Positions 1 through 9,292 are shown, counted from the stretch's first letter. The stretch: DNA of 64,000 nt from Pseudomonas sp. J452 (GCF_024666525.1 NZ_CP088294.1:4774001-4838000), one strand, 5' to 3'. The notes: generated by a model not told the origin, from the sequence alone. Program-made: numbers and translations.

Positions 1-141
1 CTGGAGGCGGTATTTGCCGCCATCGCCGGCGCGCTGTTCCTCAGCGAGGCCCTGGCGCTGAAGGGCTATTTTGGCTGCGCCCTGATGTTCGCCGGCATGC
101 TGCTGGCCCAGCTATGGCCGAAGAAGGCCCTGACGAACTAG
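1..141 (+). CDS. C-terminal end of an EamA/DMT-family membrane transporter (partial)
   Basis: The open frame enters from the left edge and ends at TAG 139-141, giving 46 residues. It reads LEAVFAAIAGALFLSE followed by a second hydrophobic stretch ending GMLLAQLWPKKALTN. An L-E-P/A-V-F-A element followed by a last transmembrane helix and a short basic tail is typical of the final two helices of 10-TM drug/metabolite transporters of the EamA family. The substrate cannot be told from this fragment. The gene ends directly at an interspersed repeat. Confidence 0.7.
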   Translation: MEAVFAAIAGALFLSEALALKGYFGCALMFAGMLLAQLWPKKALTN

Positions 142-283
142 CAGGTTGTTGAAAAACTACCTGCGTTGCCATCGCGGCGTTAAAAACAGGCTCAAAATGC
201 TCATTTACAGCTCGTAAACTGCGCTTTTTCTCCTGTTTTTGCCTTGCGCTGGCTGCCTCGCCAACGCTTTTCAACAGCCCGCT
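141..283. repeat. Interspersed palindromic repeat, copy 1 (MITE-like, about 140 bp)
   Basis: The ends are imperfect inverted repeats: GCAGGTTGTTGAAAA at the left and the complement GGGCTGTTGAAAA at the right. The core (about 180-235) contains GCTCATTTAC and GTAAACTGCGC. The same core occurs inverted at 49590-49625. One end touches the stop codon of the transporter and the other touches the stop codon of the DTW gene (282-284), so the repeat fills the whole gap between two convergent genes. It has no coding capacity. Confidence 0.75.
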
Positions 284-992
284 AGAGAAAGGCTTTGACG
301 GCCAGGTGCGCGGGGCTGTTCTCGTCCACCGGCCAGCGGTGCTTGGCTCCCAGGTAGCGCTCGGTGAACAGGTCCAGCCAGGCATCCAGCGCACCCGCCG
401 CCTGGCCGTCGCCGGCCTGTTCCAGGCACAGGGCGGCGACTTCGGCGGTACACAAGTGCTCGTCACGCTTGGAGCGGCGCAGGCGGTAGCGCGACAGCTG
501 CTCCGGCTGCAGGCTGAGCACCGGCAGGTTGTCCAGGTAGGGGCTCTTGCGGAACATCTTGCGCGCCTCGGTCCAGGTCGCATCGAGCAGGATGAACAGC
601 GGGCGCTTGCCGCTGTCTGCCGGCAGTTCGCCGATGACCCGCTGTGGCTCGGCATACTCTCCGGGGAACACCACATAGGGCTGCCACTGCGGATCGGCCA
701 GCAAGGCCAGCAGGGCCGGATCGACCGTCGTACGCTGCCAGCCGAAGGCGAAGGTATCGGCCACCAGATCGGCAATCAGCCAGCCGGTGTTGCTCGGCTT
801 CAGCGCTTCCACGTCGTACATCAGCAGGCACACCCCCGCCCGCGCCTCGACCTGCGGCAGCCAGGCACACAGGCAATGACTGCCCAGTACCCTGCAGCGC
901 GGGCAGCGCGGTGCCCGCGAGCCGCGCGCCACGAAAGGCTTGAGGCTGCGTGCCAGACGTTCGGCGCGCAGCCGGGCAACGGCGTGAGTCAT
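282..992 (-). CDS. tapT: DTW-domain tRNA-uridine aminocarboxypropyltransferase (TapT/YfiP-like)
   Basis: This 236-residue protein carries the DTW-family hallmark DATWTEARKM near residue 138. An N-terminal zinc-type cluster, CPRCRVLGSHCLC, lies at about 30-42. DTW proteins of this type transfer the 3-amino-3-carboxypropyl group of SAM to uridine-47 of tRNA (acp3U); E. coli YfiP/TapT is the reference. Length and cysteine layout fit the short bacterial class. The gene is convergent with the transporter fragment, and its stop codon abuts the repeat at 141-283. The function is inferred from the family. Confidence 0.82.
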   Translation of the reverse strand: MTHAVARLRAERLARSLKPFVARGSRAPRCPRCRVLGSHCLCAWLPQVEARAGVCLLMYDVEALKPSNTGWLIADLVADTFAFGWQRTTVDPALLALLADPQWQPYVVFPGEYAEPQRVIGELPADSGKRPLFILLDATWTEARKMFRKSPYLDNLPVLSLQPEQLSRYRLRRSKRDEHLCTAEVAALCLEQAGDGQAAGALDAWLDLFTERYLGAKHRWPVDENSPAHLAVKAFL

Positions 993-1110
993 GGAGAAAC
1001 CTGCGGAGTGAAGAGCAAAGGGCGCGCAAGTCTAGAGTAAGATGGGCAACGACTGAACCCGCCAGCTGCCGGCCGGTCGAAGGATTCCGTCTTATTTAAG
1101 GAGATCGTCC

Positions 1111-1512
1111 ATGCTGCGCCCCGCCATCCTGCTCGTCCTCAGCCTTGTCCTGCCCACCGCCCAGGCGGCTTCACTGCAGGAATACGAGCTGGCCCGCATG
1201 CTCGGCCAGGTGGCCAAGGACAGCAGCGTCGGTACGCCGCGGGCGATCAACGAGGACATCCTCGACCAGGGCTACACGGTGCAAGGCAACGAACTGATCA
1301 ACCACCTCAGCGTGCGCAGCGGACACGCGGCGCAAATGCGCGGCAACCCGGACGCGGTGCGCCAGCAACTGGCGAAGAGCGTCTGCAGCAATACCGGCTA
1401 TCGCCAGCTGTTGGCCCGCGGCGCCGTACTGCGTTACGAGTTCAGCGAGTACCAGAGCAATCGCCCGGTCACTACCGAGCGTTTCGCCAAGGCCGATTGC
1501 GGCCTGCAATAG
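1111..1512 (+). CDS. Secreted quorum-sensing-regulated virulence factor-like protein (PA3611-like)
   Basis: The protein has 133 residues with a clear signal peptide: MLRPAILLVLSLVLP, with cleavage after AQA near residue 19. The mature part reads SLQEYELARMLGQVAKDSS and continues through PRAINEDILDQGY. I recognise this as the Pseudomonas family of P. aeruginosa PA3611, a small secreted protein described as quorum-sensing regulated. Two cysteines (in KSVCSN and ADCG) could form a disulfide. A strong ribosome site, AAGGAGA, lies nine bases before the ATG. The biochemical role is not established. Confidence 0.8.
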   Translation: MLRPAILLVLSLVLPTAQAASLQEYELARMLGQVAKDSSVGTPRAINEDILDQGYTVQGNELINHLSVRSGHAAQMRGNPDAVRQQLAKSVCSNTGYRQLLARGAVLRYEFSEYQSNRPVTTERFAKADCGLQ

Positions 1513-1521
1513 GCCGCGCGC

Positions 1522-1716
1522 TCAATGGCCTTCGGCGCGTTTCTGCTCGTCGTCGGCGCGCAGTTCGGCAAGCAACGCCTCCATGTAGCGTGAGCGCCGC
1601 GCACCGCCCTCCAGGCGTCGGCGGCACTCGTCTTCCAGGCTCAGACCATTGGTGCGCGAGGCCTGCACCAGCAGGCGATACAGCTCCAGATCCAGCTCCA
1701 GCGTCAACTTGGGCAT
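1522..1716 (-). CDS. Small ribbon-helix-helix-like protein
   Basis: The protein has 64 residues from the ATG at 1716; a GTG three codons upstream is possible, but GGGAG is better placed for the ATG. It starts MPKLTLELDLELYRLL, a beta strand with alternating hydrophobic residues followed by a helix, and continues SLEDECRRRLE. That is the layout of a CopG/Arc-type ribbon-helix-helix DNA-binding domain. The C-terminus is charged. It lies just downstream of the phosphoketolase gene on the same strand. No toxin partner is nearby, so an antitoxin role is not supported. Confidence 0.6.
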   Translation of the reverse strand: MPKLTLELDLELYRLLVQASRTNGLSLEDECRRRLEGGARRSRYMEALLAELRADDEQKRAEGH

Positions 1717-1771
1717 ACCTGCCACTCCCTATGCCGTCCTCATGTCATCCCTGGGAGCCTGCCAACCTGCC

Positions 1772-4177
1772 TCAACGCAAGCTCAGGGGATCTCCTTCAC
1801 CACAGACCGCAGCCCACTCCTCAGCACTGAGCAGCTGCAGCGGGCTCATTTCCAGCAGCTCAGCCGCTGCCTGCAACACATGCGCCCAACTGGCCCGATT
1901 GGCAAACAGCATGCCGGCCTCGTCCAGTGTCCCGCCGCGGTTCTGGTAACCCAGCACACGCTGCCAGCGGGCATCGCCCAAAATCGGCCAGAGATGCCCG
2001 CGGGCCACTTCGGGGCGCATGTGGGTCAACAGTATCCGGCGACCACAGGCCGCCGGGAACAGCTCCTCGAGCAGCGCTGCCGGGGCCACGCTCATGGCCT
2101 CCCAGACATCACGCGGGGCGCGGAAACGCCCCGGTTCCTGCAAGTAAATCAGACGCCAGGCGCAGCCTGCCGCGCTCAGACGAACGGCGGCGCGACGCAT
2201 CTCGGTCAACTGATAACTGCCGGTAGCAATCAACAGCAGCGGCTCAGCGCCCGGCGCCTGATCCAGCAGGATGGCGCCATCGCGGGCCAGGCGTTCGGCC
2301 TGCTGCTGATCGAAGACCGCTGGCCGCTCGCGCTTGGGTGCCACCACACAGGCCAATTGCCCGCGCGCCTGGTAGATCGCCGGCAGCAGGGCCAGCAACG
2401 CGTTGTGATCGGCCGGAAACAGCACCCGCAGCATGTCGTTCATCTCGCCGAGCAGGGCCTCGCAGAACGTGGTGTCCTGGTGCGACTGCTGGTTCTTGCC
2501 GTTCTCCCAGGTGTGCGAAGTCGCCACCAGCGGCCAGCCCAGCCAGCCCGCCGGGCGCCCCACTTCCTTCTGCTGACGGGCGAAGATCAGGCTCTGGCGC
2601 ACGGCGCCGAGCATCTTCACGCAGAAGGCTTCGTAACTGGCGACCAGATTCAGCCCGCCCTGATTGGCCAGGCAGGCAGAGACCACGGCCTCCTCATTGA
2701 GCGCGGTGATGATCGCGCCGTGCAACGACTCCTGCTCGCTTTCCGGGCTGCTGACCCGGTGCTTGAGCGCCTTGAGCACGCCGCCCAGGCGGTTGCTGGC
2801 CAGCTCGTCGGGATTGCCGACCCGTGGCCGCAGGCCCGGATTGGCGCCCACCAGATCGACGAAGAAGCGATCCAGGGCCGCCATAGGCGAACAGGCAGTG
2901 GACTGATAGTGCAGCTCGGGTAATTGCGGTGTCGCTGGCTGACGTACTGCCAGAACATGCTCACGCTCGGCCGGGCGCGCGCGGCGTGAAGTGATGAACA
3001 GCGCACAGGCCTGCGCCAGTTCGTGCGGCGCCACCCACAAGGGCGCCGCGTGCTGATTGAACAGCGCCCGCACGGCCGCATCGTCATGCGGATTGCCCGG
3101 CAGTGGCAGGTTGTGCGCCGCGTTGCTGCCGGCACCATAGAAACCAAAGCCCTTTTGCGTTTCGGCAATGCCGTAGGGCATCGGCAGCGGATAGTGCAAA
3201 ATCTGGTTGTGCAGCTCCTGCACACGGTGTTCCAGGCGCTGCTCCATTTCCCAGAGGGCGCAGGCAAACGCCGCCGGGTCGCGGCCATCGAAACTCAGCG
3301 GGTCGAAGCCGCAGCCACCCAGGTGCTGGCGAAAGCCGTCCAGTCCTGCATGGGTGCCCAGCTCGGTACGCTGCTCGATGCGCCGGCCATTGGCGATCAT
3401 AACCGGCAGCGCCACCCCGCAATCCTCGGCGCGCCACCAGCGCGGCATCCAGTCGCTGCCACGCTGCTCTTCGGCCGCACCATCGGAAAGGAAGGCCACC
3501 AGCTTCTCCCCCGGCAGCGGCATGTGCGCATACTGCAACTCGGCAAAGCCCAGGTAACCGCCCTCGGCAATACCGCCGCCGGTGTGCGGATTGACGTGGC
3601 TGCCCAGCGGCACGCCCGGGCCGCCATCCGGAGCCTGCGCATAGCTGTAGAAATCCGCCACCAGGCGACTCATCCCGGCTTCGTCGCGCGTGTAGCGCTG
3701 CGCCTGCTGCGGATACTGGTTGGCCGTAAGCAGGTTGAGCGCTTCGATGGCCGCCACGCAGTGCCCCTGACCCATCAGCCAGCCGCGGGTTTCACCTGTC
3801 AGCGCGTTGAGCGCCAGATAGCCGGCATAGGCCGGCACCATATTCAGCGCGCCACCGGTATGCCCTTCCGGCTGCACCTTGAAGTCCTCGGTCTGCAAGG
3901 CCGTACCGTCCAGAGGCACGTGCCGGGCATAGGTCATGTGCACCACCAGCCACAGGCCGGCAGCATTCAGGCGATCCAGAGCCCAGAAGAATCGATAGAC
4001 GCTGGCCAGATCCGGCTGCCGACCGCTTTGCACCAGTTGATGGGCCAGGCGGAACACGGCCGCCTGGGTCTCTGGACTATGCTGCACAGGACCGTAACCG
4101 CACCGCCATTCGGCAAAACGGCTCTCGGCAGCGGCATGGGCGTCCAGCTCAGCGGCACTCGGGAAGATCTGCGACAT
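1772..4177 (-). CDS. Phosphoketolase family protein (XFP), divergent TPP motif
   Basis: The protein has 801 residues, the usual size for a phosphoketolase (N-terminal XFP, TPP, and C-terminal XFP domains). Family signatures are EGHTGGALNMVPAYAGYL at 104-121, WLMGQGHCVAAI at 133-144, GGIAEGGYLGF at 201-211 and PLWVAPHE. Phosphoketolases cleave xylulose-5-P or fructose-6-P to acetyl phosphate using thiamine diphosphate. The TPP segment reads LSDGAAEEQ at 230-238, where known enzymes have GDGEAETG, so the first Gly and several neighbours are changed. Activity should not be assumed. The start has AGGAG nine bases upstream. In P. aeruginosa PA3613 occupies the matching position. Confidence 0.8.
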   Translation of the reverse strand: MSQIFPSAAELDAHAAAESRFAEWRCGYGPVQHSPETQAAVFRLAHQLVQSGRQPDLASVYRFFWALDRLNAAGLWLVVHMTYARHVPLDGTALQTEDFKVQPEGHTGGALNMVPAYAGYLALNALTGETRGWLMGQGHCVAAIEALNLLTANQYPQQAQRYTRDEAGMSRLVADFYSYAQAPDGGPGVPLGSHVNPHTGGGIAEGGYLGFAELQYAHMPLPGEKLVAFLSDGAAEEQRGSDWMPRWWRAEDCGVALPVMIANGRRIEQRTELGTHAGLDGFRQHLGGCGFDPLSFDGRDPAAFACALWEMEQRLEHRVQELHNQILHYPLPMPYGIAETQKGFGFYGAGSNAAHNLPLPGNPHDDAAVRALFNQHAAPLWVAPHELAQACALFITSRRARPAEREHVLAVRQPATPQLPELHYQSTACSPMAALDRFFVDLVGANPGLRPRVGNPDELASNRLGGVLKALKHRVSSPESEQESLHGAIITALNEEAVVSACLANQGGLNLVASYEAFCVKMLGAVRQSLIFARQQKEVGRPAGWLGWPLVATSHTWENGKNQQSHQDTTFCEALLGEMNDMLRVLFPADHNALLALLPAIYQARGQLACVVAPKRERPAVFDQQQAERLARDGAILLDQAPGAEPLLLIATGSYQLTEMRRAAVRLSAAGCAWRLIYLQEPGRFRAPRDVWEAMSVAPAALLEELFPAACGRRILLTHMRPEVARGHLWPILGDARWQRVLGYQNRGGTLDEAGMLFANRASWAHVLQAAAELLEMSPLQLLSAEEWAAVCGEGDPLSLR

Positions 4178-4300
4178 GGCTCTGCTCCTGGGGTTTAGCG
4201 CAGTCTAGGTCAGCTAATCCATGCCTCTGCTGACCTGTATCAAGACCCGTGGCCAGCGCTCGCGGCAACCTGCAGTCATTCAACCTGCAAGGACACCTCC

Positions 4301-5704
4301 ATGGCTCTGCTCAGCTTTCTCGGCGCTATCCAGCAAGTCACCGGCTCCTGCTACCTGATCGAAAGCCGCGATGGCGCCCGGGTACTGCTGGAGTGCGGCC
4401 TGCGCCAGGGCCACCGGGAAGAGGAAGGCGGCAATCGCGCGCCCTTCCCCTTCGATCCGCTCAGCCTGGATGCGGTGGTGATTTCCCATGCCCACCTCGA
4501 CCACACCGGCCTGCTGCCCAAGCTGAGCGCCGCCGGTTACCGTGGGCCGATCTTCGCCACCGAGGCCACTTGTGAGCTGATGGAGCTGATGCTGCTGGAT
4601 GCCGCACATATCCAGGAACACGACGCCGAGTGGGAGAACAAGTGGCGCGCGCGCCTGGGCAAGGCACCGATCAGCCCGCTGTATACCAGCCTCGATGCGG
4701 AACAGGTACTGCGCCAACGGCGGCCACTGGCCTATGGAGCCGCACACGAGGTGGCCAAGGGCGTGCAGGTGACCTTCCATGAGGCCGGGCATATTCTCGG
4801 TTCGGCCATCGTCGAGATGGTTGTGCAGGACCATCACCTGAGCCGCCGCCTGGTGTTCTCCGGCGACCTGGGCAATACCTGCTCACCACTGATGCGCGAC
4901 CCCACTACCCTCGACCGCGCCGACCTGGTGCTGCTCGAATCCACCTACGGCGACCGCGACCACCGCTGCAGCAGCGACACCCTCGACGAGCTCGCCGCCA
5001 TTCTGCAGCAGGCCCATCGTGATGGCGGCAATGTGCTGATCCCCTCCTTCGCCGTCGGCCGCACCCAGGACCTGATCTACTACCTCGGACGCTTCTATCA
5101 GGAAGGCCGTCTGCCGCAGCAGGCGGTGTTCCTCGACAGCCCCATGGCCATTCGCGCCAACGCCATCTACTCGCGCTACCAAGACCAGTTCGACCCGGCG
5201 GATCGTGCCGCCCTGAAGAGCAAAAACAGCAAGCGCATCGAGGACTGGCTGCCGATCCTGCGCTGCACCCCGCAGCCGGAAGACTCCATGGCGATCAACC
5301 GGATCCGCAGCGGCGCCATCATCATCGCCGGCAGCGGCATGTGCACCGGCGGGCGCATCGTCCACCACTTCAAGCACAACCTCTGGCGCAGCGAGTGCCA
5401 CCTGGTATTTCCCGGTTTCCAGGCCAAGGGCACCCTGGGCCGTGCCATCGTCGATGGCGCCAGCACGGTCAAGGTGCTGCACCAGCGCCTGGCGGTGAAA
5501 GCCAAGGTCCACACCCTCGGCGGCTTCTCTGCCCACGCCGGGCAATCGCAGCTGATCGACTGGGTCAGTCACTTCGACCATCGCCCGGAGTTGTACCTGG
5601 TGCATGGCGAGCTGGAGAAGATGCAAGCCTTGCAGCAAGCCCTGCACGACCAGCTCAACTGGATCGCCAATATCCCCGAACCGGGCGAGCAGATCGCTCT
5701 CTGA
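4301..5704 (+). CDS. Metallo-beta-lactamase/beta-CASP RNA-processing exonuclease
   Basis: The protein has 467 residues with the MBL metal motif HAHLDH at 63-68. A beta-CASP insert with LLESTYGDRDH follows, then a C-terminal RMMBL-type segment with GGFSAHAGQ. This is the YSH1/CPSF-73-like bacterial group (COG1236), whose tested members are zinc-dependent ribonucleases. The N-terminus begins directly with the first beta strand, so no signal peptide is present. Its position next to the LOG gene matches P. aeruginosa PA3614-PA3615. The RNA target is unknown. Confidence 0.85.
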   Translation: MALLSFLGAIQQVTGSCYLIESRDGARVLLECGLRQGHREEEGGNRAPFPFDPLSLDAVVISHAHLDHTGLLPKLSAAGYRGPIFATEATCELMELMLLDAAHIQEHDAEWENKWRARLGKAPISPLYTSLDAEQVLRQRRPLAYGAAHEVAKGVQVTFHEAGHILGSAIVEMVVQDHHLSRRLVFSGDLGNTCSPLMRDPTTLDRADLVLLESTYGDRDHRCSSDTLDELAAILQQAHRDGGNVLIPSFAVGRTQDLIYYLGRFYQEGRLPQQAVFLDSPMAIRANAIYSRYQDQFDPADRAALKSKNSKRIEDWLPILRCTPQPEDSMAINRIRSGAIIIAGSGMCTGGRIVHHFKHNLWRSECHLVFPGFQAKGTLGRAIVDGASTVKVLHQRLAVKAKVHTLGGFSAHAGQSQLIDWVSHFDHRPELYLVHGELEKMQALQQALHDQLNWIANIPEPGEQIAL

Positions 5705-5909
5705 GGGGCTCCCGACTTCCGCCGAGGTCAGCCAACAGGCTGGCCTGCCGGCCCCGGCCGATCAATCCGGTTACAAAAGCCTGGCTGCCGCGCTGCAACC
5801 CGCCTCTCGTTTGCCTCTCAAAGCGCCATGGCCCAGCCATACTCTCTACAGGGTCGGGCGTTTCAAGGATGTGGAATGACCCGGTCCGTATCAGAAAAGG
5901 AGAAGTTGT

Positions 5910-6989
5910 ATGCCTTATGAACCGGACGACTATCTGTCTCGGCACTTTCAGACCAGCGGGATCGACCTGAGCAGCAAGGTGGCCGAACTCGCCAGCCTGG
6001 TGGTACCGCCCGCCAGCCCCAATCTGCCGCTGTACCAGGAAATGCTCACCACGGTAGTGCGCATGGCCCAGGCCGACCGCAATCGCTGGGACGCCAAGAT
6101 CATGCTGCAAACCCTGCGGGAAATGGAGCACGCCTTCAGCTCTCTCGAACAGTTCAAACGCCGGCGCAAGGTCACCGTGTTCGGCTCCGCGCGCACTCCA
6201 GCCGACCATCCGACCTACCGCCTGGCCCGCGAACTGGGCCAGACCCTGGCCCGCCTGGATCTGATGGTGATCACCGGTGCCGGCGGCGGCATCATGGCCG
6301 CCGCCCATGAAGGTGCCGGCCTGGAAAACAGCCTCGGCTTCAATATCACCCTGCCCTTCGAACAGGGTGCCAATGCCACCGTGCAAGGCAGCGGCAACCT
6401 GCTGTCCTTCCACTTTTTCTTCCTGCGCAAACTGTTCTTCGTCAAAGAAGCCGATGCCCTGGTGCTCTGCCCGGGCGGCTTCGGCACACTGGACGAAGCA
6501 CTGGAAGTCCTGACCCTGGTGCAGACCGGCAAGAGCCCACTGGTGCCCATCGTGCTGCTGGATGAACCGGGCAGCAACTACTGGGAAGAAGCCCTGCGCT
6601 ATATCCGCGAACAGTTGCTGGAGCGCCACTACATCCTGCCCAGCGACATGCACCTGATGCGCGTGGCGCACAGCGCCGAGGAAGCCGGCCAGGAGATCGC
6701 CCGCTTCTACCGCAACTTCCACTCGACGCGCTGGCTCAAGGGCAGCTTCCTGATTCGTATGAACCACCCGCTCAATGCCGCAGCCCTGAAGACCCTGGAC
6801 AAGGAGTTCGCCGATCTGTGCCTGAGCGGTGGCTATCTGCAACAGGAACACTGCGAGGCGGAAAGTGACGAACCGGAGTTCTGCGAGCTGACCCGCCTGG
6901 CCTTCCACTTCAACGCCCGCGACCACGGCCGCCTGCGCGAACTGGTGGACTTCATCAACCTGCCACAGAACTGGGCGCAGAACGGCTGA
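5910..6989 (+). CDS. LOG-family (TIGR00730) Rossmann-fold nucleotide hydrolase
   Basis: The protein has 359 residues. The family signatures are GAGGGIMAAAHEGA in the middle of the first half and the catalytic PGGFGTLDEALE further on. LOG proteins hydrolyse nucleoside 5'-monophosphates to base plus ribose-5-phosphate. This one belongs to the longer bacterial class with an N-terminal helical extension and a C-terminal extension, so a cytokinin-type substrate is not implied. AAAGGAGAA sits seven bases before the ATG. The 205-base gap before it shows no gene. Confidence 0.83.
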   Translation: MPYEPDDYLSRHFQTSGIDLSSKVAELASLVVPPASPNLPLYQEMLTTVVRMAQADRNRWDAKIMLQTLREMEHAFSSLEQFKRRRKVTVFGSARTPADHPTYRLARELGQTLARLDLMVITGAGGGIMAAAHEGAGLENSLGFNITLPFEQGANATVQGSGNLLSFHFFFLRKLFFVKEADALVLCPGGFGTLDEALEVLTLVQTGKSPLVPIVLLDEPGSNYWEEALRYIREQLLERHYILPSDMHLMRVAHSAEEAGQEIARFYRNFHSTRWLKGSFLIRMNHPLNAAALKTLDKEFADLCLSGGYLQQEHCEAESDEPEFCELTRLAFHFNARDHGRLRELVDFINLPQNWAQNG

Positions 6990-7041
6990 GACACACGGCA
7001 CTAACCACAGGCACAGCGCTGCAACAGATGCAAAGCACAGA

Positions 7042-7073
7042 TAAAAGAAAGCCCGGAAGTGAGGACTCCGGGC
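7042..7073 (-). terminator. Intrinsic terminator after recX
   Basis: On the minus strand a 7-bp stem (GCCCGGA/TCCGGGC at 7051-7057 and 7067-7073) is followed by TTTCTTTT at 7050-7043. It lies 13 bases beyond the recX stop. On the plus strand there is no T run, so it should act mainly on recA-recX transcripts. Confidence 0.8.
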
Positions 7074-7085
7074 TTAAAGGGGAAT

Positions 7086-7544
7086 TCAGTCCAGGTCGGC
7101 GCCGCGTAGCAGGCGACCGATCTGTTCCTGGGAAAAACCGCGGTAGGCGAGGAAACGTCCTTGCTTGGCCCGCTCACGCACATCCGTGGGTAGACCAGCG
7201 GAAAACTTGCGCTGCCAGAGTTCACGCAACTGCGCCGACCAGTCGATATCCGCGGCGGCCAGTGCCTGCTCAATCGCTGCACGCGGCAAACCGCGCTGGG
7301 CCAGTTCCTCGCGGATACGCAGCGGCCCATAACCGGAACGCGCCTTGCTGCTGACGAAGCTGTCGAGATAACGCGACTCCGACAGCAGCCCCTCTTCCGC
7401 CAGGCGGTCGAGGGCGCTGTCAATCAGCTCCGCCGGGGCGCCGCGCTGACGCAGCTTGCGCGTCAGCTCCACGCGTCCATGCTCACGGCGCGCCAGCAGA
7501 TCCATCGCGGTACGCCGCACCGCAACCAGGGTATCGAGCATCAT
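7086..7544 (-). CDS. recX: Regulatory protein RecX
   Basis: The protein has 152 residues made of the three-helix RecX repeats, with [19 protein letters not shown] near the start and [16 protein letters not shown] near the end. RecX caps and disassembles RecA filaments and blocks RecA ATPase and coprotease activity. It lies about 30 bases downstream of recA on the same strand, the common co-transcribed arrangement, and so should share the SOS promoter. A second ATG immediately follows the first, so the start may be one codon later. Confidence 0.95.
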   Translation of the reverse strand: MMLDTLVAVRRTAMDLLARREHGRVELTRKLRQRGAPAELIDSALDRLAEEGLLSESRYLDSFVSSKARSGYGPLRIREELAQRGLPRAAIEQALAAADIDWSAQLRELWQRKFSAGLPTDVRERAKQGRFLAYRGFSQEQIGRLLRGADLD

Positions 7545-7574
7545 GGACGACTACCGGCGATCAGGCGGTGGCGA

Positions 7575-8627
7575 TCAGGCGTCGATATCGGCCAGGTCGT
7601 CAGCATCGGCCGTCGACTCCGCACGAGCGGCCGGGCCGGAGGCCACCAGCAGCTTCTCGCGGATGATTTTCTCGATGGCGCCGCCTACTTCCGGGTTGTC
7701 TTCCAGGTACTTGGCCGAGTTGGCTTTGCCCTGGCCGATCTTGTTGCCCTGGTAGCTGTACCAGGCGCCCGACTTCTCGATCAGACCGAGCTGCACGCCG
7801 AGGTCGATGACTTCGCCGGTGCGGTAGATGCCCTTGCCGTAGAGAATCTGGAATTCGGCCTGACGGAACGGCGGGGCTACCTTGTTCTTCACCACCTTGA
7901 CCCGGGTTTCGCTGCCGACCACTTCGTCGCCTTCCTTGACCGCGCCGGTACGGCGGATGTCCAGGCGCACCGAGGCGTAGAACTTGAGGGCGTTACCACC
8001 AGTGGTGGTTTCCGGGCTGCCGAACATCACGCCGATCTTCATGCGGATCTGGTTGATGAAGATCACCAGGCAGTTGGCGTTCTTGATGTTGCCGGTGATC
8101 TTGCGCAGGGCCTGGCTCATCAGGCGGGCCTGCAGGCCGACGTGCATGTCGCCCATCTCGCCTTCGATTTCGGCCTTGGGTACCAGGGCGGCCACGGAGT
8201 CGACGATGATCACGTCGACGGCGTTGGAGCGCACCAGCATGTCGGTGATTTCCAGGGCCTGCTCGCCGGTATCCGGCTGCGACACCAGCAGGTCGTCGAC
8301 ATTCACGCCGAGCTTGCCGGCGTAGTCCGGGTCGAGGGCGTGTTCGGCGTCGACGAAGGCGCAGGTGGCGCCCATCTTCTGCGCTTCGGCGATCACCGAC
8401 AGGGTCAGGGTGGTTTTACCCGAGGACTCCGGGCCGTAGATCTCGACGATCCGGCCTTTCGGCAGGCCGCCAATGCCGAGGGCGATGTCGAGACCCAGGG
8501 AGCCGGTGGAAATGGCCGGAATGGCTTGGCGCTCATGGTCGCCCATGCGCATCACTGCGCCTTTGCCGAATTGCTTTTCGATCTGGCCCAGGGCCGCCGC
8601 CAAAGCACGCTTCTTGTTGTCGTCCAT
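7575..8627 (-). CDS. recA: Recombinase RecA
   Basis: The protein has 350 residues from ATG 8627 ([20 protein letters not shown]). The open frame extends four codons upstream to a GTG, but the conserved N-terminus and a GAGG site six bases before the ATG favour this start. Walker [10 protein letters not shown] lies at about 65-73, and the DNA-binding loop 2 region contains [12 protein letters not shown]. The C-terminus is acidic ([10 protein letters not shown]). RecA carries out strand exchange and activates LexA self-cleavage. A perfect LexA box lies 44 bases upstream of the start. Confidence 0.99.
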   Translation of the reverse strand: MDDNKKRALAAALGQIEKQFGKGAVMRMGDHERQAIPAISTGSLGLDIALGIGGLPKGRIVEIYGPESSGKTTLTLSVIAEAQKMGATCAFVDAEHALDPDYAGKLGVNVDDLLVSQPDTGEQALEITDMLVRSNAVDVIIVDSVAALVPKAEIEGEMGDMHVGLQARLMSQALRKITGNIKNANCLVIFINQIRMKIGVMFGSPETTTGGNALKFYASVRLDIRRTGAVKEGDEVVGSETRVKVVKNKVAPPFRQAEFQILYGKGIYRTGEVIDLGVQLGLIEKSGAWYSYQGNKIGQGKANSAKYLEDNPEVGGAIEKIIREKLLVASGPAARAESTADADDLADIDA

Positions 8628-8670
8628 TTCCATCCTCACGTATTCAAGAGGGCCAATCGCCCACTAACAA

Positions 8671-8686
8671 CTGTATAAGTAGACAG
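8671..8686 (-). promoter_or_regulatory. LexA (SOS) box of recA
   Basis: The sequence CTGTATAAGTAGACAG fits the gamma-proteobacterial LexA consensus CTGT-N8-ACAG exactly. It sits in the 95-base gap between pncC and recA, about 45 bases before the recA start, which is where the recA promoter is expected. It implies LexA repression of recA and, through co-transcription, recX. Confidence 0.9.
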
Positions 8687-8722
8687 TAGTATTCCATAAG
8701 GCAAGTCGCTCGCCTACCCCCG

Positions 8723-9214
8723 TCAGGGTTTTTCTCCTGCCGTCAGTCGGAGCAGCCCCTGCAGTGCGCGCTCGACCGTCTGCCGGCGTACTTCGCTGCG
8801 GTCGCCGGCAAACTGACAGCGCTGGCTGTACAGCTGTTCGGCGTCCCCCCAGGCCAGCCAGACCGTACCCACCGGCTTCTCCGGCGAACCACCACCCGGG
8901 CCGGCCACGCCGCTGACCGCCACGGCGAAGCGTGCCCCACTGCGCTGCCGGGCACCGTGCACCATGGCCTCGACCACCTCCTGGCTGACCGCACCGACGC
9001 GCTCGAACAGTTCGGCCGGCACCCCCAGCTGGGCGGTCTTCTGTGCATTGGAATAGGTGATATAGCCGGCCTCGAACCAGGCCGAGCTGCCGGCAATGCG
9101 GGTGATTGCCTCAGCAATCCCGCCGCCGGTACAGGACTCGGCGGTACTGATCTGGGCGTGCGCGGCTTGCAGGCCTTGCCCCAGGCGGGCAGCCAAAGCT
9201 GTAAGGGAATCCAT
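8723..9214 (-). CDS. pncC: Nicotinamide-nucleotide amidohydrolase PncC (CinA C-terminal domain)
   Basis: The protein has 163 residues and consists only of the CinA C-terminal domain. It shows the catalytic region [20 protein letters not shown] near residue 24 and [20 protein letters not shown] near 98. Enzymes of this type deamidate NMN to nicotinate mononucleotide in the pyridine nucleotide cycle. The gene precedes recA on the same strand, as in many gamma-proteobacteria. GGAGCGC lies just before the ATG. The N-terminal MoaB-like domain of long CinA proteins is absent, as is usual in Pseudomonas. Confidence 0.93.
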   Translation of the reverse strand: MDSLTALAARLGQGLQAAHAQISTAESCTGGGIAEAITRIAGSSAWFEAGYITYSNAQKTAQLGVPAELFERVGAVSQEVVEAMVHGARQRSGARFAVAVSGVAGPGGGSPEKPVGTVWLAWGDAEQLYSQRCQFAGDRSEVRRQTVERALQGLLRLTAGEKP

Positions 9215-9292
9215 ATGCGCTCCGGGGTTAAGCGGGTTCGGCGGATACCGTACACTACGCGACTTTGTGAATTAAGCCGGACAGCCAGAACC

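Noticed and set aside
141..283. CRISPR array or insertion sequence
   Set aside because: Only one palindromic unit with no spacers, no regular repeats and no transposase frame.
306..1040. Long plus-strand frame opposite the DTW gene
   Set aside because: It is antisense to a gene with clear family motifs, lacks a ribosome site and has no recognisable domain.
1649..2923. Long plus-strand frame opposite the phosphoketolase gene
   Set aside because: The minus strand encodes conserved phosphoketolase motifs; this frame is a GC-rich shadow.
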